Positions 1 to 10,426 of a stretch of 64,000 bases of DNA are shown here, piece by piece (position 1 is the first letter of the stretch; every line of letters begins with the position of its first letter). The stretch is taken from assembly GCA_036571765.1 (NCBI GenBank), contig BROE01000016.1, forward strand, positions 8,994,892 through 9,058,891, in the 5' to 3' direction. Both the position numbers and the translations under genes were made by a program. This DNA comes from Plecoglossus altivelis. Taxonomy: Eukaryota; Chordata; Actinopteri; Osmeriformes; Plecoglossidae. Below the pieces are notes generated by a model. It saw nothing but the letters and a program-made list of their open reading frames with translations, was not told where the DNA came from and ran no database searches.

Positions 1-93
1 TGTTATGGTAGGAAGACAGGCCTGTTCGGGCACCTCCACACTTCTGGAACACATTTCTCCTCCATCCATTACATTGACAGTTCACTTCGCGGT

Positions 94-94
<1 letters not shown>

Positions 95-166
<72 letters not shown>

Positions 167-190
167 TGTGCGTCTGTGTGTGTCTGTGTT
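95..190. repeat. (GT)n microsatellite
   Basis: About 40 near-perfect GT units with a few interruptions (TTTG, CGTC) at the right end. The apparent Cys/Val reading frames across it are translation of the repeat, not genes. Confidence 0.97.
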
Positions 191-1680
191 TGATAAAGAA
201 AGATAGAATGTTGAAGGTTTTCACGCTATTTAACACAGTTCCGAATTATTTAAAAGACACACTCATTTTAAAAGCATTACGCAAAGCTCAATCGACTCTT
301 TAGAATCATACACTCCAGCCCTGTGCTATTTACCTTATTGTCATCCAGCATACAATTCAACAATTATTTCACAGTCAGCGATAAGAAAAGCTTGGGGGAA
401 ACAAACATCCACAACTATTTGATGGGCAATTACCCTTTTCACAAATATGAAATTACACTGTTTAACGTTGTCTTTTAAATGTTTGTAATGATTGCTTGCT
501 TTATATTTTGCAGGAATATATTAGCTTTCCAAAGGAAATCACGAGTGCCGCCTTTTAAGGACAGATTATGTGAGAAAAAAACGAGACGATCCTCCATGTC
601 TTTCTTGAATGTTGCATGACGTCTCCTCTAAAAATGTCCCCTTGTGGACAGTTACCCAGGCCCCCTAAAGATGGCAGTCAAACATGGGATTTATCTGCTT
701 GTGTCTCCACAGCTCCCAACGGCGAACGGTTCAGGAATTCAAATTTCAGAGCCCTTGAGTCTCGAACTATGAAGAAGAGGCGATGCAATTAAAACGTCGT
801 CTGGGTTTTTAAGGCGGGTTTCTTGAGTGTAAATAGTAGTCGGTTAAGCAAAGGCAGTAAAAATACAATAGTTAAGGAAAACTGCAAGTTCGAGGGAGAG
901 CGAAACGATTTATGTGCACATATTGTCCGTAACACAACAGTCAGTCCCTTGTACGCTACATGCTCTTTTGAAATCCAGACTTAAGATTCAGTGCAGCTCT
1001 TCGACATGTATCTATTAAAATAAAATAAACTTTCGGTCTTCTATCAAGTCAACTTTTCTCACCGCTCATGACACTGACTTTAGTGTATCTAGGAAACAAC
1101 ATGCGGCCGGTCTGCACTGTTTTCAGCATTCTTCACTGAGCCTTTGACTGCATGCAATAACGTGTGAGAGGAGACCGATCTCTCTTTGGAAATGTTTTGG
1201 CGATAATGCATAAGTAGGGGCTATCCTGTCTTTATGGAACTTTAGCCTCTAACTACCCCCATTTCCAGACCAAGGAAAACTCTCTCATGAATTGTCCGCT
1301 GACTTTGTTTGTTTCGTGTTGCTTACACATTAGCATCCCTGACTCTTTGTCCAAACAAAAATCTACAAATTTATTCCAATGCTCTCTTAGTACAGCCTGT
1401 AGCTAGACCCATTGCCGCAGTTGACCACATTATTGCAATAGTTGTATAATATAGCTCAAAAGATTCATGTTTCCTCATGAATTTATCTTATGCTTACCAT
1501 GTTTCCCTCTCTGTTATGAATGATGAATGATGAATGTGAGAATATGTTTGTATGTGTGTGTGAGGAAGATAGAGACAAAAAGAGGAAGGAGTTGAACAGA
1601 GATGAAACACATATACACTATATTAGTGTTTCATCTTGTGTATAATATCACTGATTTGTTTTGTACTGTAAAAATAAATA

Positions 1681-1681
<1 letters not shown>

Positions 1682-1727
<46 letters not shown>
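1682..1727. repeat. (CA)n microsatellite
   Basis: An uninterrupted run of 23 AC units following an AT-rich stretch (GTAAAAATAAATAATA). Confidence 0.97.
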
Positions 1728-1729
<2 letters not shown>

Positions 1730-1832
1730 ATGTGAATGTACCTAGCAATCACTCCAACATCAATGCATAATACCAGATAACATCTTCATGATTCCACCAT
1801 TGGTTATAATAAAAAGGATCTGCACAAAAAGA

Positions 1833-1838
1833 TTTATT
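1833..1838 (-). promoter_or_regulatory. candidate meis1 poly(A) signal with overlapping Pumilio-type site
   Basis: The transcript strand reads GATGTAAATAAATC. It contains AATAAA (1838-1833) and, overlapping it, TGTAAATA, which matches the Pumilio recognition element UGUANAUA. Downstream transcript sequence is U-rich (TCTTTTTGTG, CCTTTTTATT), as expected for cleavage. A second AATAAA at 1375-1370 could give a longer 3'UTR. Confidence 0.45.
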
Positions 1839-1956
1839 TACATCATGAAAAACCTTCAAATAAAGCTGTGGGAGGGATTAATTTTTCCCAAAGGAATCTA
1901 GTAGATGCTTGCCATACATGTTTTTTTTAAGGATTTGGATAATGGATGCATTGATC

Positions 1957-2049
1957 ACACACACACACACACGCACGCACACACGCACGCGCTCACACAC
2001 ACACACATGCACACACACACACACACGCACACACACACACACACACGCA
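1957..2049. repeat. interrupted (CA)n repeat inside the proposed 3'UTR
   Basis: An imperfect CA run with CGCA and TGCA interruptions. In the meis1 transcript it reads as a UG-rich tract about 120 nt upstream of the proposed poly(A) signal. UG repeats are known binding sites for TDP-43 and CELF-type proteins; use here is inference. Confidence 0.9.
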
Positions 2050-3203
2050 CCGTTTGTACTGCCTCTTCTGTCTCATGGTGGCTCATACATCAGCTGGTAA
2101 ATCAAAACGAATGTGCTTCTTTCCTCCCTTAACGTCCTCAGATAGTGTACTTTTCCTCAGCAGAAGCCAGTTCTAACACAGGGGGAGAAAATGCATTGGA
2201 CATGCAATGTTCAGCCTTGTGACCAGGACTACATCAGCGGAATTCTGGGACAGGTTTAGAGGTATTCAATAATTCAACGTGACATCCAAGGTGTAACATT
2301 GTCAAGAGAATACCCATTCACCCCTCCCCCCCAAAAAAAACAAACAAAAAACAAACAATTTAAAATAAATAACTGCACCTGTAAAATGTTGTAATTATGT
2401 TTTTTTTTTTTTTTGTTTCTTTTAAACGCAAGGTGATCCAAAGTGGGTGGGGAGGGAGCGAGGGGGGGGCAAAATTCTAGGGGAGAGACGGCACACACAT
2501 AGTGTGGAAAGAAACCAAAACAAAAAGTTCACATCCTTTAAAAAAAAATCTATTAGAAACAACAGAATATGCAGAACAATACAATAGCATTTACAATACT
2601 TAAATTCCCAGTTCTCGTGAGAGTCCAGCGTAATTGTACAACAGTATACAGTATCTCCTCCTCCCTCCCCCTTTCAGGGCTGATATAGTTTTACTTTCTA
2701 TCTCTGTCTTTCACTGTCCTCTCTCCTTTCTTACTTCAATCCTATTATCAAGGGCACCCGTAGTTTCTGTTAGTGTCCCAGCAAATACAGACATTGGCTT
2801 CTCCTTGGTTTGAATCCATTGCCCAAAGAGTGGAGTTCTCCGAAGAAAGTCTTTTAAATCAAGGAGTCTGGTACATTATAGAAGGTTGCCTTAGGGTTGA
2901 AAACCCCAATATGTCTCTTTCTGTTTTGTTTCTCTCAATCGCAATCGCTTTTCATGGAGGAATCTGTTTGTGTCTACCACCCGGGAGGTCTCCGGGAGAT
3001 GAGCGACAGGTGTCTTGGGCGGGGCATCGCAGGTCAGGGGTGGATTGGAGGGGAAGTTTATCTGTTCTCTGTGCATTAACATGGCTGGGTTGGGATCAGA
3101 GCGGGTCCTGAATGGTGCGGGTGTGCCCAAGGTGCGAAGAAGCAGAATTGGAGTTTGGACTTCCTGGGTTTCAGAGGTGGAGCGGGGATGCTGGGTAATG
3201 TAG

Positions 3204-3271
3204 TCAGGCTGTCCCATCCCCGCGCCAAGTGGGCCACTGTGAGAGGTCATCCCCTGCTTTGCCCTGCAGTC
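3204..3271 (-). CDS. meis1: meis1 exon 13, short alternative tail (exon 12 skipped)
   Basis: Joining exon 11 (phase 1) directly to 3271 gives a Gly codon, then LQGKAGDDLSQWPTWRGDGTA and a TGA at 3206-3204, a 22-residue tail including the junction Gly. Mammalian exon 13 begins GLQ and runs for about 93 residues. Here a GPLGAGMGQPDY segment resembling the mammalian GPMG..MGQPSY lies in a different frame just downstream (about 3232-3197). No AG near 3271 would put that frame in register with exon 11. I read this as a frame-shifted relic of the long tail. Whether the short tail is ever translated is unknown. Confidence 0.4.
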
Positions 3272-5954
3272 CTACGACAGGAGAAACAAAATAGTGCATA
3301 TGAGTGAGGAGTTTCACCCTGGTGTGTAAAAACTTGAAGAATGTACCTGTCATCATGTGACAAGAATTGCTTCATGAGCTGAAATCTTGGAAATAACGAA
3401 TTCACATGTTTCAAAAGAGTGTTGGTAAACAGATCTTTTTTGGAATAGTGGGGAATGGACAATAGATGTTCCAGGAAATCCGAACACAAGAAAAGATGCA
3501 ACAGCTGCAAATCACACAAACACACGTTTGCTTTTGACAGAGGCCAAGTTTGTCAGGAAAAAATATGAGGTCACACACAATACAGGATAAATTAAAACCA
3601 TAGTGAGAAACAGCACATACCAGCAACTCCAAAACTGCAAAATAGGACTAAAGTTAGCTAACAATAGCGCATACCAATACTGCATCCTCAAAGCGGGCAC
3701 TAAAGAGGGCAGTAAGCTAGTAACCCTGGAGGGCAGTAAGGCGCCACCAAAAAAACGGCTAACCTCTCTTTCTAAGAATGAACTCTGGCACTAACACAGA
3801 CAAAAGTGGATAGTATCCCCCTGTGATCGCTGTGTGCCTTGCTAGCTGCCCTGAACACACAGGCGGTAACACTAAACACGGTAGCGCTGGACCTCCCTCA
3901 GGAACCAGAGTGCTCAGGGACCCAACTGTCATGCTGAGCATTGGTATGTGCAGTAATCCGGGGGCATCTCGCCTTGCCCTTCACCGGGGTCATGACAGGG
4001 GTCACTGTGTGTGTTTGTGTGTGTCCTCTCGCAGGGCTTTAGTGTGTTAATCCCAAGCACAGTCTAATGCTCCAGTAACAACATGGTAGACTAAACACAC
4101 ATGATCTACTTTAACTGTAGATCTCACAGGATGTTGTTTGTATGTGGTGATCCTGTTTATCTCGCTTAACGTCTAGTTAGCTATCTTGATCCACTGGCCA
4201 TATTACCGCTAAAGTAAAGCCCCAAATAAATAAATAGCATTTGGATACCTGGGAAATGAATCTGACTTGCTCATCAAGTTAAGAATTGATAAATTGGGCA
4301 TACAGTTAGGATGTCAAGGTTGAGGATAAAGTCATTAAATGTGGAAATTCAGATTATGGGACCTGTGACAATTCACAACCTATAGCAACGTAACCCAAAA
4401 GCTAACAGTTCGTAACTGTAACTCTTTGAAACAAACTAAATGCAAACAACCATGAAGACAAAGTCATCACACTATTGATTTGACACGTGATTTGGACAGT
4501 TACTCCAGTGGATTAAACATATATTTAATCCAGCGCAATTCTATATGAAGGACAATCAATTATTTAAACCCCCCCATAATTTGGGTTCCTAATTTAGCTA
4601 ACCTCGCTATCCACCGTTATGCATTCAGTTATCTACAGCTGGCCCCATGAGCAATTTACTCCCACAGAATTTGCAAAAGGCTCACGGGTAATCAACAGAC
4701 AAGCTTCATCATTTATTGACCTGAGCCATAGAAAAGGAATGAGCAGGCACCTCATGTCAAATTGCTGAGTCAATTAATCTACCTCATGTACAAATATCTT
4801 GAGGGCAACGCATCGATCAAAACCCCCTCGAAACGAACACCGTTCTCAACTCACGCTGAGGCCAGAAGCCTTTGCTGATGAAAAATGAGGTAAAAGAATC
4901 CATCTTTCCCCTTCTCTAGCCATCCACCGCTACCACAGCGAGAACAATAACCCCAATCTATCTCTGGGTGAAGAAATGCCACAGAGAGAGGCAGGCCATT
5001 GTGCTGAGAGGAAAGAGGCGAGGTGAGCCTCATTGCTAGGCGTCACCTGAGACCACACAAGCTTGTCCACGCGTGTGCCACACACACAATGGGGTTAAGA
5101 GGGCCACTAAGGAGGATACAATGGCTGCTGGGAGAAAGGATGGCGAGCTGTGGTCGGCTGGAGGACAAAGGACAGGTGGATGTGGGCCCTGCGCTGACGG
5201 TGCGTTATCACCCCCACGTTCACCTGTTTGGCAGGAAAGGTGCGAGAGATCTAATTGCGGAGGTAGACCACTCTGTTGGAAGTACGATCTTACGCCATCC
5301 TGCCTTCGTATCAGGGCTGTGTTCGTCGGCAGACGTTTTCGAGGCTCGATGAAAGGCCTCATCGCGGACGAACAAACGCTGAACGCATGCTTGAGGGAGC
5401 AGACATCGCTAACAGTTTGTTCTTTTTTTTTTCCTCCCCCCCCTTAATAAGCCAATCAATACATTGAGTTTCTGGTCTTCAGTCTTTTCTATGTGGGATT
5501 CCTGTGGGGCTGAATCAATGGGGGGACATTCACACAGACAATACAAGGGGCCAAAATCCCCTGACGGAACCTTGTTTTTACCCCTTCATTAGAAGTAAAA
5601 GTTCCACCACCAGGAAGAAGGTGGTGATGGGGAGAAGCGAAAGGGGGTAGCGGTGGGGTGTGACCCCTCCATCAAAGGTTAACAAACTTGTGCTTAATGA
5701 TTGGAGCAACGGAGGTACAGACAAAAGGTTTCCAGCCAGCATCGGCTGCCTAGGGGTTACAGACAAGGTTCACTCAAGCATTCTGCCTCCAACATCCCAA
5801 CGTTTTGGGGAAAGCAAAGGGAGGGCCAAGAATTCCGTACAACCCATAATTAATTCGCTCTCCCTGTGATAACTATTGTCCTGGAACATGAAAATTACTG
5901 TTTTTTGGGCCACCCTAGGGTAATATTTTGCGGAAGCAAAAAAGGCAGGGTGGC

Positions 5955-5962
5955 GGAGAGAC

Positions 5963-6004
<42 letters not shown>
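5955..6004. repeat. (GA)n microsatellite
   Basis: GACAGAGACAG followed by about 18 AG units. It lies in intron 12 and is a CT tract in the meis1 transcript. Confidence 0.95.
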
Positions 6005-6005
<1 letters not shown>

Positions 6006-7390
6006 CTGGGTTATGAAACAGTAATTCTTTCTCCATTAAAAGCCTCGACTCTCTTCTGCTTGAGTTGCAGGCTTTTATTCCAATGGACAGGTGTATTGTT
6101 TGGCCAGGCTATAAGCTCCATAATCGTCATTGGGTAGAGAGCATAACGTAGCTTGTTAAGCAGGACTAATTGGCTTGAGTTGTAAGTAATGTTAGAGTGT
6201 GACTGCTAGGCCCACCTTCCCTTTTAGGTCCTGGGACTCTCCTGGGCGAAAAAAAAACGCTCAATTTAGCCCTGAGGTAAAAGAATCTCCAACTCAACTA
6301 ATGAAAATTGCTTATAAAATATAATGAACCCATGCTCCCTTAATCAAATAAGATAACGTTTTTTTTCCTCTTACCCCCCCCCCCTGTAATAACCTATTAA
6401 TTTAATTGGTCATAAAAGAATATAACACATCACTTACATTTAATTGACCTAGAAAGGAAAGTAACAATATTTAAATTAGACAAGCTAGGAGAAATTTGTG
6501 GGCGAAGCTGATGAAGCCATAAAGTAGTAACCAGGCGCCGTGTGATGGTGGCAACACATTTCTGTCACCCTTTCCCTCTTTTTTTCTTCCCCCTTCCTTC
6601 CCTCCCTCCCTTCCTCCTTCCCTGTCTCTGTCTGTCTACCCCCCATTCCTCTCTCCTCATCCCATCTCATGGTAGATTCCTCTGGTGGCCCAATTACAGG
6701 ATTCAGCAGGCAAATTGAGGCTGTTTAAAGCAAGGTCTGCTGGGAAAGCTAGCAGCTGCTGGTAAGAGACTGCTTGGACAGAGCAAATCACCCCTCATTT
6801 ACACACACACACAAACAAACCCACACACAAACACAGAATCATGTACATACAGTAGTGCGATACCCCACATCACATACACAGACACAGTGCATATGCGCAA
6901 ATCTCATTTCAACATGGAGCCAAACCTAAATCCTGAGCATGATCCAGAGTTTCTTTGTCTAGGTTTTGAACAGTGACAAGAGGAAACAGACAGGGGGAAC
7001 ACACACATTGGCGCAGCACACGCATGTGGGCATTCTGCTGAGGGTTAATGGTCTCTATTTTTGTAAACTGAATAAGTCAAATCCATTGGTCACAGCTCCG
7101 ATGATGGCATATTTAATTTGGATCTAGTCAATTAGGCCCGGCTAAGCTCTATACCCTGCTGAGTACCACCTCCATTTTGCACTAGTTTACGTCCCCTCCC
7201 TGTGCCAAGAGTAATCCTATTACCATACACACACAGAGTCCCCCCCCCACACACACACAGACACACAAACCGTGATGCATGTCCTATAGGTTCTGCTCTA
7301 AACACGCGACGTGATACTTCTGATACGGTGAAATCTGTATACAGCGCAACTCCAGATCGGTGGGTGTCTATTTGGCACTGGGGCAAGACA

Positions 7391-7550
7391 GGAAGAGGGG
7401 GAGGAAAGGAGAGAGGAGAGAGGAGGAGAGGGAAGAGAAGGGAGGAGGAGAGGGAGGAGGACAGAGGAGAAGAGGGAAGAGGAGAGTGGAAAAGAAGGAG
7501 GAGAGAGAGGAGGAGAGACAAGGAGAGAACGGCAGAGAGAGAGGAGCTCC
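7391..7550. repeat. GGA/GAGA polypurine tract
   Basis: About 160 bases of almost pure purine on the plus strand built from GAGGAGAG and GGAGGA words. The long Glu/Arg/Gly and Leu/Ser/Pro frames here are repeat translation. Confidence 0.9.
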
Positions 7551-7832
7551 CTGTAGCCTGGGATGTCTTCGTGGTTTAGTATATGAATGTCTCTGGTGCA
7601 TCCACCGCAGCTGGACAGATTGACGACACTTTAGGGACACACTTCCTCCTCTCTCCTTGCACCGCTGCCGACTGCTTACATTTTTTGCCAATCAGTCTGT
7701 TGCCATGGTAACATCCACCTGCCCACCCCCTGATTCACTTTCCTCCACCCACCCCCTCCCATCCCCCCCACAAGACCCTCCTCCCCTTTTACAGTACTTC
7801 CTTCTCCCTTTGCTTTCTATTCGCTGCTAACC

Positions 7833-7835
<3 letters not shown>

Positions 7836-7879
<44 letters not shown>

Positions 7880-7972
7880 CTCTATCTTAATTGCTGGATC
7901 TCTCTCTTTGTCTGTCTAGTTATGTGGCTGATGGATGCACACACACACAAACACACACACGCACACACACAG
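7836..7972. repeat. (CT)n then interrupted (CA)n repeats
   Basis: A run of about 20 CT units (7836-7876), a 60-nt spacer and an interrupted CA tract (7938-7972). Confidence 0.92.
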
Positions 7973-8112
7973 AAAGAGACAGACTTTATCACCCATCATC
8001 AGAAAAAGACAAAAGAAAGTTAGGAGGGAAAGGGAGAGTCATTGAAGAACCCAAAAAAGTGCTGCGCTGAAAAATGTGTGAAGAAAGACGTGAGCATCCG
8101 AGCGGTACTTAC

Positions 8113-8151
8113 ATCTCTGTTTGCTTTGCGATTGTCAGGCTTAGAGGAGGG
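8113..8151 (-). other. meis1: meis1 exon 12 untranslated remainder and donor
   Basis: These 39 nt follow the TAG stop and end at a strong donor (AGAGAT|GTAAGTACC). They show that the 3'UTR is split by an intron of about 4.8 kb before exon 13. Exon 12 therefore behaves as a cassette: inclusion gives the short HYM tail and skipping sends exon 11 straight to exon 13. Confidence 0.85.
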
Positions 8152-8210
8152 CTACATGTAGTGCCACTGTCCTTCCATGCCCATGTTCATGCCCATCCCG
8201 CCCATAGGGC
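8152..8210 (-). CDS. meis1: meis1 exon 12 coding part (short-isoform C-terminus and stop)
   Basis: After the split Gly codon this exon encodes PMGGMGMNMGMEGQWHYM and a TAG stop at 8154-8152. This is the invariant MEIS1 short-isoform C-terminus; MEIS2 has MDGQWHYM. The acceptor is GTCTGTGTACGTCTCTGTAG. The exon continues 39 nt past the stop to a donor at 8112-8111 (GAT|GTAAGTACC), for a total of 98 nt (8113-8210), so the stop codon is not in the last exon. The untranslated part contains AATCGCAAAGCA. The stop lies 39 nt from the exon junction, within the usual ~50-55 nt limit for escaping nonsense-mediated decay. Confidence 0.98.
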
Positions 8211-8387
8211 CTACAGAGACGTACACAGACGGAGAAGAAACAAAAACAAACACGTGAGACAAATCAGGTGGCGACCTCCTAACGCAAACAAACAAAACAG
8301 GGTTTCCCAACCAGTCCCTCAGGGGCACTCTTCTGTTCTGTTCAAGTCCTAACATAAAGGGTGAGGGTCACTTTGAGGGAGTCTTTG

Positions 8388-8395
8388 TGACGTCA
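8388..8395. promoter_or_regulatory. full CRE palindrome (TGACGTCA)
   Basis: A perfect cAMP-response-element palindrome lies about 180 bp 5' (transcript sense) of exon 12. It is a CREB/ATF-type motif by sequence; no promoter context is visible, so function is not claimed. Confidence 0.4.
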
Positions 8396-8808
8396 AGCTA
8401 TTTACATGCCTGATGCATAGACAAAACGGGCATAACATTTTGCATGTATTCTAATGGCCTTGTATTCCTGTTGGTGAGATTAGAAAGGGCTTGGCTTCTG
8501 TTCTGGACAAACACGTCTCACCAGTGGGGCACCAGCGAGTGGGAAAATATAGATTATGATGCAGAACGGTCTCTTTAAAGTAAGTCCGAACCACAACACC
8601 TACTGGAGCTATAAGGAAAGAGCCACACAGTACAGCAGAATAATGATGGGAATTACAGGAAAAAGAGGCTCGCTTTAGTCCAAACTTGCTGACAGGGAGA
8701 AGAGAGGAGTTGGGCTACAGAGCAGACCCACATTCTTGGAAACGGGATAGAGAGATGGAGGAGAGGGGCTTAATGGAGGCAGGACTCTAGGATTACGCAT
8801 GAGGGTAG

Positions 8809-8834
8809 GAGAGAGAGGGGGGAGAGAGAGAGAG

Positions 8835-8882
<48 letters not shown>
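8809..8882. repeat. (GA)n polypurine tract in intron 11
   Basis: GAGAGAGGGG words leading into about 20 clean GA units. On the transcript strand it is a CU tract. Confidence 0.95.
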
Positions 8883-8883
<1 letters not shown>

Positions 8884-8990
8884 GGGTGTGACAAGATGGA
8901 ATACACCTGTGCCGCGCTCCGTTTATTGAGGCAGAACGTGTGTGTGTCTAACAAGTCACCCAGACCCAGAACCGAAGCGGAGCCGATGGA

Positions 8991-9021
<31 letters not shown>

Positions 9022-9058
9022 GAGACAGACAGACAGACATAGAGACAGACAGACAGGC
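8991..9058. repeat. (GACA)n tetranucleotide repeat next to exon 11 donor
   Basis: Two blocks of (ACAG)n with short interruptions. On the transcript strand this is (UGUC)n starting about 30 nt downstream of the exon 11 donor, so repeat-length variation falls in the region that can influence 5' splice-site choice. Confidence 0.93.
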
Positions 9059-9089
9059 AGAGTCTGAGAGGAGACACTGAGGGTCTTAC

Positions 9090-9179
9090 CAGGTGGTCTG
9101 ATTCCCATGTGCTGCTGACCGTCCATGACGAACCCCCCCATCGGCTGGCCATCTGGGTTATAGGGGGCTCCTTGACTTA
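9090..9179 (-). CDS. meis1: meis1 exon 11 (C-terminal region)
   Basis: This 90-nt exon encodes, after the split Val codon, SQGAPYNPDGQPMGGFVMDG and then QQHMGIRPP plus one base. PYNPDGQPMGGFVMDGQQHM is the MEIS1 wording; MEIS2 has AYSPEGQPMGSFVLDG, as I recall it. The C-terminal region of MEIS proteins carries transcriptional activation activity. The acceptor is CCCCTCCACAG and the donor is CTG|GTAAGACC, phase 1. From this exon splicing goes either to exon 12 (short GPM... tail) or to exon 13 (GLQ... tail). Confidence 0.98.
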
Positions 9180-9244
9180 CTGTGGAGGGGCACAGGGAAG
9201 GGGGGAGGGGGGGCACAGTGGTCAATTAGTGCTTTTAATTAAGA

Positions 9245-9830
9245 TTATGTGGCTGAGGCAGCGTCATCTGTTGGTTCTCCACGACACAGGGTGGGCGGTG
9301 TCCTTCACTACGCCCTCCCCTCCTCCCTCCCTGCCTCCCTGCCCCCTCCTCCTCCACCCCCTGGCCTGGACCAACTGTCAAACAGCTTGTCCTCTACTGT
9401 ACTTTAGTCAAATAAGAATAGGTTTGCGTTTACTTTTTACGGGCACACGTTTACTTTTAAGGGCGTCTTCGCACCAAGTTGACGGTTGAAACTTTTCGAA
9501 ACGCGCTCAAACGCGTCTGAAACTGCACACCGGGGCCTGTGCTGCTGCTGCCATCATCGAATATTAATCTTAGATGAAAACATGTCAGATGCCAGTCAAT
9601 ATCTATTTAAAGACCTGTCGCACCGCTTTTTCCCTCACCCTTCCCCAAGTAACTCTTCACAGACAATACATGGCATTATGAAACATTGATGCAGCCCGCT
9701 GACTAAGCGCCACATTTAAACCGCAGTGTCCTCAGACACAAATTGACAAAAAATGAAGCCTCAGATAAAAGAAACAAGAAGCCTGAAACTGACTCCCCTC
9801 TCTCCCCCCTCCTCCTCCCTCCTCCCCCTC
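9245..9830. repeat. copy 1 of ~586-bp near-identical direct duplication
   Basis: Runs from TTATGTGGCTGAGGCAGCG to the N gap. It matches 9841-10426 at an offset of 596 with differences only in the terminal CT-rich part, where copy 2 has about 2 extra bases. It contains no exon. Identity this high next to an N run points to an assembly duplication rather than a biological one. Confidence 0.95.
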
Positions 9831-9840
9831 NNNNNNNNNN
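9831..9840. other. assembly gap (10 N)
   Basis: Ten unresolved bases between the two direct copies, immediately after a CT/C-rich tract that is hard to sequence. Confidence 1.
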
Positions 9841-10426
9841 TTATGTGGCTGAGGCAGCGTCATCTGTTGGTTCTCCACGACACAGGGTGGGCGGTGTCCT
9901 TCACTACGCCCTCCCCTCCTCCCTCCCTGCCTCCCTGCCCCCTCCTCCTCCACCCCCTGGCCTGGACCAACTGTCAAACAGCTTGTCCTCTACTGTACTT
10001 TAGTCAAATAAGAATAGGTTTGCGTTTACTTTTTACGGGCACACGTTTACTTTTAAGGGCGTCTTCGCACCAAGTTGACGGTTGAAACTTTTCGAAACGC
10101 GCTCAAACGCGTCTGAAACTGCACACCGGGGCCTGTGCTGCTGCTGCCATCATCGAATATTAATCTTAGATGAAAACATGTCAGATGCCAGTCAATATCT
10201 ATTTAAAGACCTGTCGCACCGCTTTTTCCCTCACCCTTCCCCAAGTAACTCTTCACAGACAATACATGGCATTATGAAACATTGATGCAGCCCGCTGACT
10301 AAGCGCCACATTTAAACCGCAGTGTCCTCAGACACAAATTGACAAAAAATGAAGCCTCAGATAAAAGAAACAAGAAGCCTGAAACTGACTCCCCTCCTTC
10401 TCCCCCGTCCTCCTCCCTCCTCCCCC
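9841..10426. repeat. copy 2 of ~586-bp near-identical direct duplication
   Basis: Begins exactly after the N gap with the same TTATGTGGCTGAGGCAGCG and stays base-for-base parallel to copy 1 until the CT-rich end. It continues into the C-rich tract that copy 1 lacks, which suggests copy 1 is the truncated contig end. Confidence 0.95.

Larger units (their letters stand above)
1..1814. other. 3' flank of meis1 (or extended 3'UTR)
   Basis: No coding sequence is supported here. A (GT)n tract fills about 95-190 and a (CA)n tract 1682-1727. Between them, roughly 200-1660 is single-copy, mildly AT-rich sequence with no simple repeat. An AATAAA on the minus strand at 1375-1370 could make the right part of this region an extended 3'UTR. 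Confidence 0.5.
1815..3271 (-). other. meis1: meis1 exon 13: alternative C-terminus start and 3'UTR
   Basis: An acceptor with a good tract (TTTTGTTTCTCCTGTCGTAG) precedes GACTGCAG, the start I remember for the mammalian exon encoding the long GLQSMPG... tail. If exon 12 is included, all of exon 13 is 3'UTR. The first canonical AATAAA I find on the transcript strand is at 1838-1833, followed by U-rich sequence, so cleavage near 1815 is my estimate. A second AATAAA is at 1375-1370. The proposed UTR holds an A-run (transcript strand) opposite 2400-2414 and a UG repeat opposite 1957-2049. The 3' end is inferred; the acceptor is fairly secure. Confidence 0.6.
3272..8112 (-). other. meis1: meis1 intron 12 (within the 3'UTR)
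   Basis: A 4841-nt intron between GTAAGT at 8112 and the TAG acceptor at 3273-3272. From 3272 to about 5400 the sequence is single-copy with no repeat array. 5955-6004 is a GA tract, 7391-7550 a GGA-rich tract, 7836-7876 a CT tract and 7938-7972 an interrupted CA tract. I see no coding exon in it. Open frames at 5023-5447 are uninterrupted by repeats but match no family and have no splice or promoter context. Confidence 0.85.
8211..9089 (-). other. meis1: meis1 intron 11
   Basis: At 879 nt this is the shortest intron here, separating the two alternative C-terminal exons. It contains a perfect CRE palindrome (8388-8395), a polypurine (GA)n tract and a (GACA)n tract close to the exon 11 donor. 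The sequence from 8211 to about 8800 is otherwise single-copy. It is bounded by GTAAGA (9089) and a TAG acceptor (8211). Confidence 0.93.

Noticed and set aside
2891..3250. 119-codon minus-strand open frame starting MTSHSGPLG
   Set aside because: Starts inside exon 13 and shares only a short GPLG..MGQPDY segment with the mammalian Meis1 tail. It is out of frame with exon 11 by every nearby acceptor, so I treat it as a relic in the 3'UTR, not a gene.
5023..5447. Overlapping open frames of 109-124 codons not caused by repeats
   Set aside because: Frames are open on both strands with no homology I recognise and no splice sites or start context; expected by chance in 64 kb.
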